Shown here: in pieces, positions 44,669 through 53,641 of the stretch | Numbering within the stretch: the stretch's first letter is position 1 | Layout: every line of letters begins with the position of its first letter | NCBI GenBank assembly: GCA_036343175.1 | Contig: JAZASR010000003.1 | Span: 62,001 to 126,000, forward strand | Length of the DNA: 64,000 nucleotides | DNA from: JAEEJA01 sp036343175 | GTDB lineage: Bacteria; Bacillota; Clostridia; Lachnospirales; Lachnospiraceae | Direction of reading: 5' to 3' | The notes under the pieces: model-generated | What the model was told of the DNA's origin: nothing | Databases searched by the model: none | The model's input: the letters and a program-made list of their open reading frames with translations, nothing else | Program-made: the position numbers and the translations under genes

Positions 44669-47533
44669 ATGAATAATGAAATGATCTCAAATGAACTGTT
44701 AAACATAGAAAACCTGAGAAAAAATATCTGCCTTATGGAGGAATACTGTCTGAAAGCCGTTAACTGCGGACGCAGAGGAGACACCCTCGGCTTTACCCAC
44801 GGTCTTTCAAGCCTTATGGATACATATTCTGAAAATGCAGAATATATTGGATTGGAAACGGCTGAAGAGGGCCTGTCCATATTCAGCCAGATCACAGAAA
44901 GTCAGCAGGCGGATGACTATGTACTTGCATGCGATTATCTTGAGAGTGCATTGCTGCCTTTTCTGAACAGCATCAATCAGAGCCTTGCAGGATCCCTTCA
45001 GGAGCCGGTCCTCATACCTGACAGGATCTGTAAGAATATTCAGCTCCTGTATAAAAATTCTCCGGATACTGTTGAAAAGATATTCAGGAATAACATTGCA
45101 AAAGAAGCCTGCAGTCCTGAGGGACTTTCCGAAAGAACATTTGAAGATATTAAAAAAAGAACTGAAACCCTCCTTTCTTCAGGAATTACAGCCGAGTTTA
45201 CTTCATTTGGTGATATTACCTTCAGGTACACAGATATCCGCACTAAAAAGGCTCACTATCTTATCAGCAATAATTCAACAGCACAGGAAGCAATAGCTCT
45301 TTGCGACTCATGGTATAAAAGAGGAGCAAAGCACTATAACATCTATGGCCTTGCCTCATTTTCTGCATGTATTCAGATGCTTGATAAGGATCCGAATATT
45401 ACCATAACAATACTTGAAACTAATCCTTACATAACAGAGCTTTTTGCTTACTATTACCCTCTTTGTGAATCGAAACATAGGGACAGGTTAAGCATCTTTA
45501 TATTTACCAATCACAAATCTATCACCAGGTATATATCAGATGACAGTTCAGAATTCCTTATCCATCTTCCATCACTCTCTGCAATGCGTGAGAGCGCTGT
45601 AAAGTCAGGCATGCAGGGCTACTATGCCAATATGATATCGGCATCGAGCTCAGATTCAAGCTTATACAGCAATTTTTCCTTCAATCAGGATCTGCCATTA
45701 TCAGATCTTAAAACTCTTGCAGCTGATCTGAAAGGGAAGAATATATTCATTGCCGCCGGAGGACCTTCACTTGACAGGAACTATAAAGAACTGGCAGATA
45801 TCGATAAGACCGACTCCCGTCTAATATGCGTTGGAACAGTACTTAAGAAGCTGTTAAGAAGAGGCATATTGCCAGACTACTGTATCATAACCGACCCCGG
45901 CAGCCCGACATATGCTCAGATAAGCGGGCTGGACAAAGAATCTCCGGCTGCAGAAGTACCCCTTATATTCCTTGCGACAGCTTTCCATAAGACTGTTAAA
46001 GATTACCCATGTACAAAGAAATATATGATATTCCAGAAGGGATTCAGACCATCTGAAGAAAAAGCAGAAATCACCGATACCTTCACTATCGATACCGGCG
46101 GCTCTGTTGCTACAAGCGCCTTTTCACTTGCTGTAAATTGCGGGGCCTCTAATATCGTCTTCACAGGTCTTGACCTGGCATATACAAATAACCGTGCCCA
46201 CGCATCAGATACAGCCGATATGCGCGATATCAGACAGTCATCAATCACCTGCAAAGGAATAAACGGGGAAACTCTTTATACTGCAAAGAATCTCAATGAA
46301 TACAGGAAATGGTTCGAACGTGAGATAGCCATCCTTAAAGGGAATAACTGCCGGACAGGTTTTTATGACGCTACAGAAGGCGGTGCTCTTATAGATGGGA
46401 TGAAGCCGGTGATCCTTAAAGAAATTATTCATTTTTTCGAAATTAATGGTTCTGATAAGTACACCGATAATCAGGATGAAATGGAGAATACGGGTTATAA
46501 TACTAAAAAGCTTACTGTAATAATTCCATGCTACAATGTGGAAAAATATGTCGACCGCTGCTTAAGATCCCTCTCAAAGCAGACTATAGGTATAGAGAAT
46601 ATTGATATCATCTGTATAGATGACTGCTCAACAGACAATACCCTTAAGCACCTTAATTTCTGGAAAAGACATTACCCTGACCAGATAACAGTAATATCAT
46701 TTGCGAAGAACAGAAAGCAGGGGACCGCCAGAAATATTGGCATTAAGGAAGCAAAGACCGATTATGTGTATTTCCTTGATGCAGATGACTGGATAGATCC
46801 CGATGCACTGGAAATCCTCATGGATGCCATGCTTAAGAACAGATGCGATATGGTATGCGGCCTTTATGGAAGAGATACAGGAAATGGCAATTATCGTGAT
46901 ATTAATATAAAAAAGCTGCCGTTTAATAAAAAGATAACCATTGATACTAATGACAGCAGAGAGGAATTTATTAAAAATGTGGGCATACCATGCGGACTCA
47001 TCAATAATATCATATCAAGGATATTTATAATGGAAAATGATCTGTATTTTCCGGAAGGCATCACTTACGAAGATAACTACTTAGGACCTGTAATAAGCTT
47101 TAAGTTAAGAAGTATTTATATAGCTGATAAGATCTGTTACCATTATTTCTATAACCCTGCATCAACTGTAAGCAGAAGGAACGATACAGGTCAGCTCGAC
47201 AGGATAAAGATATCAGATATGCTCATGGGATGGTTCAAAGAAAATGCTCTCTTTAAAGACTATGGTGACTTCATTATTGACAGATACATACACACAGATT
47301 ATCTGAATACCATATATATAATATTGACCAGATTCGACAATATACTGCTCGATAATATTTTTTCTCTGCAGGAATCATTAAAAGCTTATGTACCTGATCA
47401 GGAAAGGGCTCATAAAACACCTGCATATATAAACGGAGACAAATATATGAGATCCATGATAGATAATGCATATGATCCTTCCCCTGACCAGAAGGCATAT
47501 TGGGAGAGAATGAAAGATATCTATAACAGTTAA
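44669..47533 (+). CDS. Fusion of a Maf-type flagellin glycosyltransferase and a GT2 domain
   Basis: A 954-residue protein. The N-terminal about 600 residues match the motility-associated factor (DUF115 / MptE-like) family that puts nonulosonates on flagellin (AAGGPSLDRNYKEL, TDPGSP, IDTGGSVATSAFSLAV, NIVFTGLDLAYTNN, FYDATEGGALI). The last about 340 residues are a GT-A family 2 glycosyltransferase (LTVIIPCYNVEKYVDRCLRS, IDDCSTDNT, KQGTARNIGI and DADDW). Start ATG 44669 has AGGAG 7 bases upstream. It is the only plus-strand gene in the island, divergent from pseB. The fusion suggests sequential transfer of two sugars by one enzyme. Confidence 0.85.
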   Translation: MNNEMISNELLNIENLRKNICLMEEYCLKAVNCGRRGDTLGFTHGLSSLMDTYSENAEYIGLETAEEGLSIFSQITESQQADDYVLACDYLESALLPFLNSINQSLAGSLQEPVLIPDRICKNIQLLYKNSPDTVEKIFRNNIAKEACSPEGLSERTFEDIKKRTETLLSSGITAEFTSFGDITFRYTDIRTKKAHYLISNNSTAQEAIALCDSWYKRGAKHYNIYGLASFSACIQMLDKDPNITITILETNPYITELFAYYYPLCESKHRDRLSIFIFTNHKSITRYISDDSSEFLIHLPSLSAMRESAVKSGMQGYYANMISASSSDSSLYSNFSFNQDLPLSDLKTLAADLKGKNIFIAAGGPSLDRNYKELADIDKTDSRLICVGTVLKKLLRRGILPDYCIITDPGSPTYAQISGLDKESPAAEVPLIFLATAFHKTVKDYPCTKKYMIFQKGFRPSEEKAEITDTFTIDTGGSVATSAFSLAVNCGASNIVFTGLDLAYTNNRAHASDTADMRDIRQSSITCKGINGETLYTAKNLNEYRKWFEREIAILKGNNCRTGFYDATEGGALIDGMKPVILKEIIHFFEINGSDKYTDNQDEMENTGYNTKKLTVIIPCYNVEKYVDRCLRSLSKQTIGIENIDIICIDDCSTDNTLKHLNFWKRHYPDQITVISFAKNRKQGTARNIGIKEAKTDYVYFLDADDWIDPDALEILMDAMLKNRCDMVCGLYGRDTGNGNYRDINIKKLPFNKKITIDTNDSREEFIKNVGIPCGLINNIISRIFIMENDLYFPEGITYEDNYLGPVISFKLRSIYIADKICYHYFYNPASTVSRRNDTGQLDRIKISDMLMGWFKENALFKDYGDFIIDRYIHTDYLNTIYIILTRFDNILLDNIFSLQESLKAYVPDQERAHKTPAYINGDKYMRSMIDNAYDPSPDQKAYWERMKDIYNS

Positions 47534-47542
47534 CAAAGATCT

Positions 47543-49135
47543 TCATGAAATACTGTTAAGGATGTCCGTCGATATCTGCTTAAAGGCATCATAATAACTG
47601 GAAAGATTTGAAGTTTTCTCTGACAGAATACGCATTCTGTCGCATTCTTTCTTCATAGAGCTCATGAATTCCGCATCATGAATATACCTGTATACCAGGG
47701 ATGGGATCTCATCATATGAATCAACTTTAAAATCATCAGAAAGTGTATTTGCCACATCGCAGCCAGGGAGTGTAATAACAGGTGTCCGTTCATAAACAGC
47801 GCGTGTCCCTCCTCCTCCTGCACCGACCCTATTGGGGTTTAGAAACAGATCAAGGCTCTTTATGACCCTGAGATAATCTGCCCTGTATCCAAGCTTAAAG
47901 GTCCTGTTATTTAAGTCTTCATCAAATGTGAGCTTATTTTCTCCGATCAGCACAAAAGCCGCTTCAGGATTCTTTTTTACAATTGCTTTCATGAGTAAAA
48001 TAAACTCATGATTTATTTCAATATCAAGCCTGTTGCCGACCAGTGCAATAAGGAATTTATCATCCGGCAATCCAAGTTCTTTTCTCGGAGCCGCTTCAGG
48101 AGTTTCGATTCTGTCTTCATCAAAAACCACATCATCTTTATTTCCGTAATAATCGTGATCATTTATCATCTGATCTGAAAGTCCTGCATAACCGATACTT
48201 ATCATTCTTTGCTTCCCGGATCCTTTAAACAGTTTTTCTTCTTCTGCATCATCATCGTTATGATGCTTCATATATCTGATAAGATAATCTGCATCGGATA
48301 GTTCAAAGCCAGACACACAAGGCATAGCGGCATATGATGTGATAAGCTTTATGGATTCTGAAAATAAGTCTGTTCTTCCGATATTCCATACGAACAGCGG
48401 ATTAAAATCAATTATCTTATTGTAGACTCTGATTATATCATCCGGAGATGAAGAAGAAATATCGAATTGGAAACCCGATATTTTTATACCCCTATAGGTA
48501 ATATGAAAATCGCCATTATAATTACTGATGTAATGTGGTACAGGTGCCGGCAGCATATAAGCAAGAAATTCCTTTTTAAAGGTTGCTGCATGTACCAATA
48601 TTCTTACATCGATATCAAAGTATTTTATTAATGTATATGCTGTATCAAAGACTATTTTGCTCGGCGCATGCTTTTCGCTTAAGAGCTGATTAGTTGAGAG
48701 AATCACCCTGTTCTTAAATCTGTCATCTGCATCTATATATTCATAATTAAAACCTGTCTGACGGCAAAATGAGCCGGTTTGATATTCGACCATCTCCTTA
48801 TATGATCTTTTATCAAATTTAATATTTAAGGCAAAAGAAAAATCATCAATTACAAAATGTTGAAAAACTCCAGCCTGATATGGCAGCTCATGTTCGGAAA
48901 GGATCTTCAAAAGACTGTTTATGCATTCAGGATCAGCATGCAGATACATGATAATATTATATATAAGTATGCACAGGTCCTTATTATCTGATGTCATATC
49001 ATATATATCTTTATAAGGATCTCCTCTGTAGCTGGTTAACAATTGAGATATCTCTTTTTTTATTTCTTCACTCTCATGACCACGATATAACGTTACGACA
49101 TCATCGATAATTTTCTTTAAAGCTTTATTATCCAT
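47543..49135 (-). CDS. GT-B glycosyltransferase, intact paralogue of the split gene
   Basis: 530 residues. The C-terminal half shows the GT-B donor domain (FLIALVGNRLDIEIN, DLFLNPNRVGAGGGGTRAV, RTPVITLPG). The N-terminal part is a family-specific acceptor domain with HAPSKIVFDTAYTLIKYF. It shares these features and its length with the G8-split protein at 32057-33632, so the two are paralogues. The ATG at 49135 has GGAG 8 bases upstream; the frame from 49168 adds an unsupported lead. It follows the Maf gene by 48 bases and converges with the Maf-GT2 fusion (9-base gap). Confidence 0.8.
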   Translation of the reverse strand: MDNKALKKIIDDVVTLYRGHESEEIKKEISQLLTSYRGDPYKDIYDMTSDNKDLCILIYNIIMYLHADPECINSLLKILSEHELPYQAGVFQHFVIDDFSFALNIKFDKRSYKEMVEYQTGSFCRQTGFNYEYIDADDRFKNRVILSTNQLLSEKHAPSKIVFDTAYTLIKYFDIDVRILVHAATFKKEFLAYMLPAPVPHYISNYNGDFHITYRGIKISGFQFDISSSSPDDIIRVYNKIIDFNPLFVWNIGRTDLFSESIKLITSYAAMPCVSGFELSDADYLIRYMKHHNDDDAEEEKLFKGSGKQRMISIGYAGLSDQMINDHDYYGNKDDVVFDEDRIETPEAAPRKELGLPDDKFLIALVGNRLDIEINHEFILLMKAIVKKNPEAAFVLIGENKLTFDEDLNNRTFKLGYRADYLRVIKSLDLFLNPNRVGAGGGGTRAVYERTPVITLPGCDVANTLSDDFKVDSYDEIPSLVYRYIHDAEFMSSMKKECDRMRILSEKTSNLSSYYDAFKQISTDILNSIS

Positions 49136-49183
49136 CTTATATTCTCCAAATATTAACTTATCAGACAAAAGGCAGTACCAGCT

Positions 49184-51031
49184 TCATGAGGCAAGTCCGA
49201 TCTCTTTTAACGCATTCATCAGGACATCATAATTCTTAAGTGTGGCCTCATATAATACCTTGGCTGTTGTGACTGCCTGCTCTTTATTGGCCTTCTCATC
49301 CTCAGTCATGGTATTGAGCTTAAAGAAAGGCATCTGGATATCTTCATTTATCATCTGATATATCAGAACCATGATCGCCTGCTTATCAATAAAATTATTG
49401 ATATTCTTTAAATGGTGGATATTCTTATCTATCCTTCTATCTGTATGATCTTTATCAATTATCTTCAGTGTGTCCTCACAGATCTTCATGCCGTCTTCAA
49501 CTCTTTCTCTTATATTTGAAAGCTGCCTTGGAAATTTCTTAAGGTCTTCCGCTATTTCACTGTACTGGTCCTCATCGAAAGTCGGCTTGAAGTCAGAAAG
49601 GAATTTTTTATAATCAAATTCGTGATCGCAATATTTATCCAGGGCCTCTTCCAGAGTAATTACCTCTGAACCGTGAATCAAAGCTCCTCCCTCTGTAGCA
49701 TCTATGAAATTTGTATCCGGATTGCTCCTGATATAGTTTTCAAACCAGTCAAGATAATACTTCCAGTCAAAGCGGGTCTTTACCTTATTGCCATCAATAC
49801 CATCCACATATGTAATACTGCTTTCCTCATCATTGATCCTGGAAACCTCTCCTCCTGCATGAGTAATATTTCCGTTATATGCCAGGTCCTGTCCAACCAG
49901 AATGATATTCTTAAAGCCCAGGTAATTCAATGTACCTGCAGCTGCGGTTGCAACAGACCCGCCGGTCAAATACTGGGCCTTTTCAATTCCATATTTATCA
50001 TAAATGAGGTCAATAAGATCAGTACCAAGACAGAATATTTTTTTCCCTGTATGGAAGTTCATAATAGCAGGGTTGGATTCTATCACACAAAAAAGCGGGA
50101 CATCTTTGCATATTGGGTCGGAAATATAATTATCCGGCTTTTTAGGGTCTACTGTGATCATGGCATCAAAACGGATATCATGCTTAATAAGCTGCCTCAC
50201 AGCAGTATCTGTAGCAAGAATAAAAGCTTTTTTCTCTGCCTTCTTAAGGGCGTCTATATTCTTATCCAGTGATGGACCGGCAGCAACGACTATTGCAGGC
50301 ATGTCTTTTGGGATCTCTTTTTTCACCTCAGACAATGCTGCTGATTGTCTGATGAATTTAAGATTCTTGATAACATTAAGAGCTATGGCTTTGCCAAAGT
50401 GTGAAGTAGTATTCATATTGACGATAATAGTCTCATTGGAATCATCGATATCTTTATAGAATATCTCCACACTGTCTTCTCTGAATAGCTTGTCATAGCC
50501 AAGGCTTACCGAAGTAATACCGGTATTTAAACCTGAATAATTCTGAGTAGCTAAAAGATAATATTTAAATAAGCGCTCCATAGGCGAAGTGAATATCACC
50601 ACACGCTTATCAGAAAGAATAAATGAGATATCAAAAAGCCCCATTATCTGGTCAAAAAACCACAGATCAGGTTCGTATATCAGCACAAGGCTGTCTTCAG
50701 GAAGCTTTTTTAACAGAAATTGCAGATAGATCCCGCTGCCGATACCATATATGACGGCCCTGATATCGAGATATGTATAGTTGAACTGATCAGCCCACTT
50801 TTCAGCTTCTTTTAAAGGTCTGTATGAGGAATTGAAGCGGACTTCCTTACCATCTTCTGTCTTTACTGAAAGGTAATAATTACCATCCCTGGCTCTGCTT
50901 TTACATACTTCTTCTATTTCTCCAGGTTTCTTATAGGCCTCTGTCTCCTTATCCTCTAAGAACTTATCATAGAATGGTCGTCTGTATTCCTTTAATGCCT
51001 CAATATTTTTATTATAGATTGCTGTATCCAT
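49184..51031 (-). CDS. Motility-associated factor (Maf) flagellin glycosyltransferase
   Basis: 615 residues of the DUF115 family that transfers pseudaminic or legionaminic acid to Ser/Thr of flagellin. Visible motifs are AAGPSLDKNID, MITVDPKKPDNY, GGSVATAAAGTLNYLGFKNIILVGQDLAY, HAGGEVSR and NFIDATEGGALIHGSEVITL. The N-terminal RAVIYGIGSGIYLQFLL and the extended C-terminus are normal for the family. It lies directly downstream of flagellin, with a terminator between, and upstream of its GT-B partner. GGAGG precedes the ATG. It is a homologue of the plus-strand fusion. Confidence 0.92.
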   Translation of the reverse strand: MDTAIYNKNIEALKEYRRPFYDKFLEDKETEAYKKPGEIEEVCKSRARDGNYYLSVKTEDGKEVRFNSSYRPLKEAEKWADQFNYTYLDIRAVIYGIGSGIYLQFLLKKLPEDSLVLIYEPDLWFFDQIMGLFDISFILSDKRVVIFTSPMERLFKYYLLATQNYSGLNTGITSVSLGYDKLFREDSVEIFYKDIDDSNETIIVNMNTTSHFGKAIALNVIKNLKFIRQSAALSEVKKEIPKDMPAIVVAAGPSLDKNIDALKKAEKKAFILATDTAVRQLIKHDIRFDAMITVDPKKPDNYISDPICKDVPLFCVIESNPAIMNFHTGKKIFCLGTDLIDLIYDKYGIEKAQYLTGGSVATAAAGTLNYLGFKNIILVGQDLAYNGNITHAGGEVSRINDEESSITYVDGIDGNKVKTRFDWKYYLDWFENYIRSNPDTNFIDATEGGALIHGSEVITLEEALDKYCDHEFDYKKFLSDFKPTFDEDQYSEIAEDLKKFPRQLSNIRERVEDGMKICEDTLKIIDKDHTDRRIDKNIHHLKNINNFIDKQAIMVLIYQMINEDIQMPFFKLNTMTEDEKANKEQAVTTAKVLYEATLKNYDVLMNALKEIGLAS

Positions 51032-51061
51032 GAATTTATCTGCCTCCGAAGAACTTTAAAT

Positions 51062-51103
51062 AAAAAACAGGAGGCAGCTCCTTTAAGGAAGCTGTCCCCT
51101 GCC
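51062..51103 (-). terminator. Flagellin terminator
   Basis: A strong GC-rich stem between about 51069 and 51103 (CAGG.GG.CAGCT pairs with AGCTG.C..CCTG), with TTTTTT following on the minus strand (complement of 51063-51068). It lies about 35 bases after the flagellin stop. Confidence 0.85.
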
Positions 51104-51136
51104 TTGTTAGCTTTGATAATACCAGGTATTCTAAAA

Positions 51137-51970
51137 TTATCTGAGTAATGAAAGAACGCCCTGTGTTGACTGATTTGCCTGAGCGAGCATTGACTGACCA
51201 GCCTGCTGAAGGATAGAGAGGCTTGAGTACTGTACCATCTCAGAAGCCATATCAACATCTCTGATCTTTGACTCAGCTGACTGAAGATTCTCAGCCTCAT
51301 TGTCATCGTTGGAGATAGTATGATCAAGTCTGTTCTGGAGTGCTCCAAGCTCTGATCTAGCTCTTGAAACCTTTGTAAGAGCCTTATCAACAGTAGAAAT
51401 AAGCTTTGATATTGTAGAAAACTTATTTCCGGTAGAAACTTTCGCAGCTACAGCCGAATCAATGACAGAAAGTCCTGCAGCGCTCATAGTAGCAATGCTG
51501 AACTTGATGCCCTGAGCCGCATTAGCACCAACCTGGAGACCCTTGCTTGTAAACTTACCAGTAAGAAGATCCATGGTGTTGTACTGTGTCTGAGAAGCGA
51601 TACGATCGATCTCAGATGTAAGCTTATGGAGCTCAGCTGCGATAGACTGACGATCAGCTGTTACATAGGTATCGTTAGATGCCTGAACAGTAAGCTCTCT
51701 CATTCTCTGAAGTACGCTGTGGATCTCTGCGAGACCACCCTCAGCTGTCTGAATGAGTGACTGACCATCCTGAGCGTTACGGGAAGCCTGATTAAGACCT
51801 CTGATCTGACCTCTCATCTTCTCGGAAATTGAAAGACCTGCTGCATCATCTGCTGCACGGTTTACTCTGTATCCTGAAGATAACTTCTCAGTTGACTTTG
51901 CGAAGTTTTTACCAGTAACTCCTAACTGTCTGTTGGCATTCAATGCCGTCATGTTATGCTGTATTATCAT
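51137..51970 (-). CDS. hag: Flagellin
   Basis: Filament subunit of 277 residues, short like many Firmicute flagellins. It has the conserved D0/D1 helices at both ends (MIIQHNMTALNANRQLG, SSGYRVNRAADDAAGLSISEKMRGQIRGL at the start; LGALQNRLDHTISN and QANQSTQGVLSLL at the end) and a reduced Ser/Thr-rich centre of about 70 residues that could be glycosylated. The ATG at 51970 has AAGGAGG. It has its own SigD-type promoter and a long leader with CsrA-like hairpins. It sits next to the Maf genes and a complete pseudaminate pathway. Confidence 0.97.
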   Translation of the reverse strand: MIIQHNMTALNANRQLGVTGKNFAKSTEKLSSGYRVNRAADDAAGLSISEKMRGQIRGLNQASRNAQDGQSLIQTAEGGLAEIHSVLQRMRELTVQASNDTYVTADRQSIAAELHKLTSEIDRIASQTQYNTMDLLTGKFTSKGLQVGANAAQGIKFSIATMSAAGLSVIDSAVAAKVSTGNKFSTISKLISTVDKALTKVSRARSELGALQNRLDHTISNDDNEAENLQSAESKIRDVDMASEMVQYSSLSILQQAGQSMLAQANQSTQGVLSLLR

Positions 51971-51999
51971 AGTTTTGTCCTCCTTGAACATAAATTCTG

Positions 52000-52057
52000 C
52001 CAGTATCCTTACCGGCGTGTGATGATGTTGGCACTATGGATCCGTACATCCTCGTAC
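52000..52057 (-). promoter_or_regulatory. Two AGGA-loop hairpins in the flagellin leader (candidate CsrA sites)
   Basis: On the minus strand CCGGTA-AGGA-TACTGG (52000-52015) and GTAC-GAGGAT-GTAC (52044-52057) expose AGGA in the loop, the optimal CsrA ligand. They lie 30 and 75 bases before the start. A third AGGA is in the AAGGAGGA ribosome binding site. B. subtilis hag is repressed by CsrA at two similar sites; csrA and fliW are 4 kb away. Confidence 0.6.
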
Positions 52058-52201
52058 CTGTTGTACAACATATATCATAAAGGTCCCTTAAACAGGATAC
52101 CCTTTAAGATCATAAAAATAATAACACTCTGTAAGAAAGAAAGCAAGTAATATTTAATAAATGCAAGAACATTTCACTGCCTTTTCTTCCCTACATTTAT
52201 T

Positions 52202-52228
52202 ATATCGTACCATTTCAAAAAAGCTTTA
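52202..52228 (-). promoter_or_regulatory. SigD-type promoter of flagellin
   Basis: On the minus strand TAAA (52225-52228), 15 bases, then TACGATAT (52202-52209), close to the TAAA-N15-GCCGATAT flagellar consensus. The leader would be about 225 bases. Confidence 0.6.
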
Positions 52229-52254
52229 GCCTTTTTTGAAAAAAATATATATTT

Positions 52255-52566
52255 TTACATCGTCTGACTCATGTTTCTTAAGATATCAGAGAAGTCATAT
52301 TGCATGATATCTGCCAGAAGCACAAGATCAGTATCCTGAAGGGCATCCGCTGCTTCATTCAAGGTCTCTGTGATCTGCTTTTCATCGAATGCAAAGTCAG
52401 GATGCTCCTGCTTATACTGAAAAGCCTTATCCATAAGACCTGTCACCCCGGATATAACCTTTAAAAAACCTTCCAAAGCATCAGCATTCTGCTGCTCATA
52501 AAAGAGATCACAGTTCTTCTCTATCTCAATAGCAAGGTCATCGATTTCTGTCTTAAGTTCTTCCAA
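52255..52566 (-). CDS. Small helical protein of the flagellar operon
   Basis: 103 residues, acidic and all-helical by pattern, with no recognised motif (opening EELKTEIDDLAIEIEKN). The start is a TTG at 52566 with GGGAG 7 bases before. It lies 13 bases behind the FliT/FlgN-like gene at the end of the fliS segment and before the flagellin promoter. A chaperone or assembly factor is likely by position only; FliB and FlaF are alternatives I cannot support. Confidence 0.6.
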   Translation of the reverse strand: MEELKTEIDDLAIEIEKNCDLFYEQQNADALEGFLKVISGVTGLMDKAFQYKQEHPDFAFDEKQITETLNEAADALQDTDLVLLADIMQYDFSDILRNMSQTM

Positions 52567-52579
52567 TGTTCTTCTCCCT

Positions 52580-53065
52580 TCACTGCTTCTGATCCATGAA
52601 GTAGGACTGCCATTCCTGATGCTGATTTGCCATGTTCTGATAGTACTTGCCGGCAGTGGCTACTGACTTTTTCCTGTCGGATATTTCTTTACGTTCGGCC
52701 GCTATCCTTGTCTCAAAGAGCTTCTTAAGCTCTTTCTCGAGCTTCTCGATCTTCATGGCAAAATCTGATATATTGGTTATGGCAGTCTGCATCTTTAATA
52801 TCTGCTTTTTATAGATCTGCTTATGTTCCTTAATATCAGGACCCGCCTTACTGTATATATCATCAAAGCCCTGATCCAGCTTCCGGACCTGTAATATAAG
52901 GTCATCCTTTCTGCTGACAGACTTTTCAAACTTATCCATATCGAATTCATCCACCATCAGAAGACGCTTCTGGCTGACTGAAACATCATATATCTGTTTC
53001 ATGACCGCAGCTTTTTCATTAAGAGATGTCACAAGCGCATCTGCATAAACTGAGGTATTGCTCAT
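52580..53065 (-). CDS. FlgN/FliT-like flagellar export chaperone
   Basis: 161 residues with long amphipathic helices (LNEKAAVMKQIYDVSVSQKRLLMVDEFDMDKFEKSV, EKLEKELKKLFETRIAAE), resembling FlgN/FliT-type chaperones that bind late substrates. It is directly after fliS in the late flagellar cluster, which fits FliT for FliD. A separate FlgN-like protein is encoded at 63221-63745, so FliT is the better guess. The GGAGGG box is good. Family assignment is by pattern and position. Confidence 0.6.
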   Translation of the reverse strand: MSNTSVYADALVTSLNEKAAVMKQIYDVSVSQKRLLMVDEFDMDKFEKSVSRKDDLILQVRKLDQGFDDIYSKAGPDIKEHKQIYKKQILKMQTAITNISDFAMKIEKLEKELKKLFETRIAAERKEISDRKKSVATAGKYYQNMANQHQEWQSYFMDQKQ

Positions 53066-53110
53066 GTAATAATCCCTCCTATTTTTGATCTGAGAAATAA
53101 GAACGAATCA

Positions 53111-53491
53111 TCATGATACATTGTTGGCCTTCATTACCTTTACCCAGGTCTCTCTCATGGTCTTTATATGTCCCAGGGCCTCTTCAAGTATCGCTTTATC
53201 CTTCTGCATGTTTGCTTCAACAAGTCTTCTGTATATATAATCATAGACCTGGTCAAAGTCCTTTGCTACGGGATACTTCATATCCAGTGTCTCTCTGAAT
53301 TCAACTATGATATCCTCTACTCTCTGTATATTAGTATTGATCTTATAATAATCGTTATCGTCGAAGCCCTCCAGTGCTGTATTGGCAAACCTTATAGCCC
53401 CGTCATAGAGCATGAGGGTAAGACGGGCCGGCGATGCTGTCTCAATGGAATTCTTTTTATATACTGCTGCCGCATTGCGATAGTTTGGCAT
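53111..53491 (-). CDS. fliS: Flagellin chaperone FliS
   Basis: Cytoplasmic export chaperone that binds flagellin C-termini and prevents early polymerisation. The 126 residues have the typical opening AAAVYKKNSIETASPARLTLMLYDGAIRFANTAL, VEDIIVEFRETLDMKYP and YDYIYRRLVEAN. GGAGG precedes the ATG. A SigD-type promoter is located upstream, between fliS and fliD. In B. subtilis FliS also influences FliW release from flagellin. Confidence 0.95.
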   Translation of the reverse strand: MPNYRNAAAVYKKNSIETASPARLTLMLYDGAIRFANTALEGFDDNDYYKINTNIQRVEDIIVEFRETLDMKYPVAKDFDQVYDYIYRRLVEANMQKDKAILEEALGHIKTMRETWVKVMKANNVS

Positions 53492-53532
53492 ATCTTCTAC
53501 CTCCAGTCGTGGATCTTATAACTTTATATATT

Positions 53533-53559
53533 ATATCGGTCGAAAAGTCTTTATTATTA
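53533..53559 (-). promoter_or_regulatory. SigD-type promoter of fliS
   Basis: On the minus strand TAAT (53556-53559), 15 bases, then ACCGATAT (53533-53540), a good match to the flagellar sigma factor consensus. It lies about 45 bases before fliS. Confidence 0.65.
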
Positions 53560-53578
53560 ATAATATATCACACAATAA

Positions 53579-53612
53579 TAAAAAAACTCCCTTAAATTAA
53601 AGGGAGCTTTTT
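53579..53612. terminator. Terminator after fliD
   Basis: CTCCCTT (53587-53593) and AAGGGAG (53600-53606) form a perfect stem flanked by A-run and T-run, so it can work in both directions. It is 35 bases after the fliD stop. Confidence 0.85.
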
Positions 53613-53641
53613 ATTGCCATTACAAAATCGGATCACAGATA

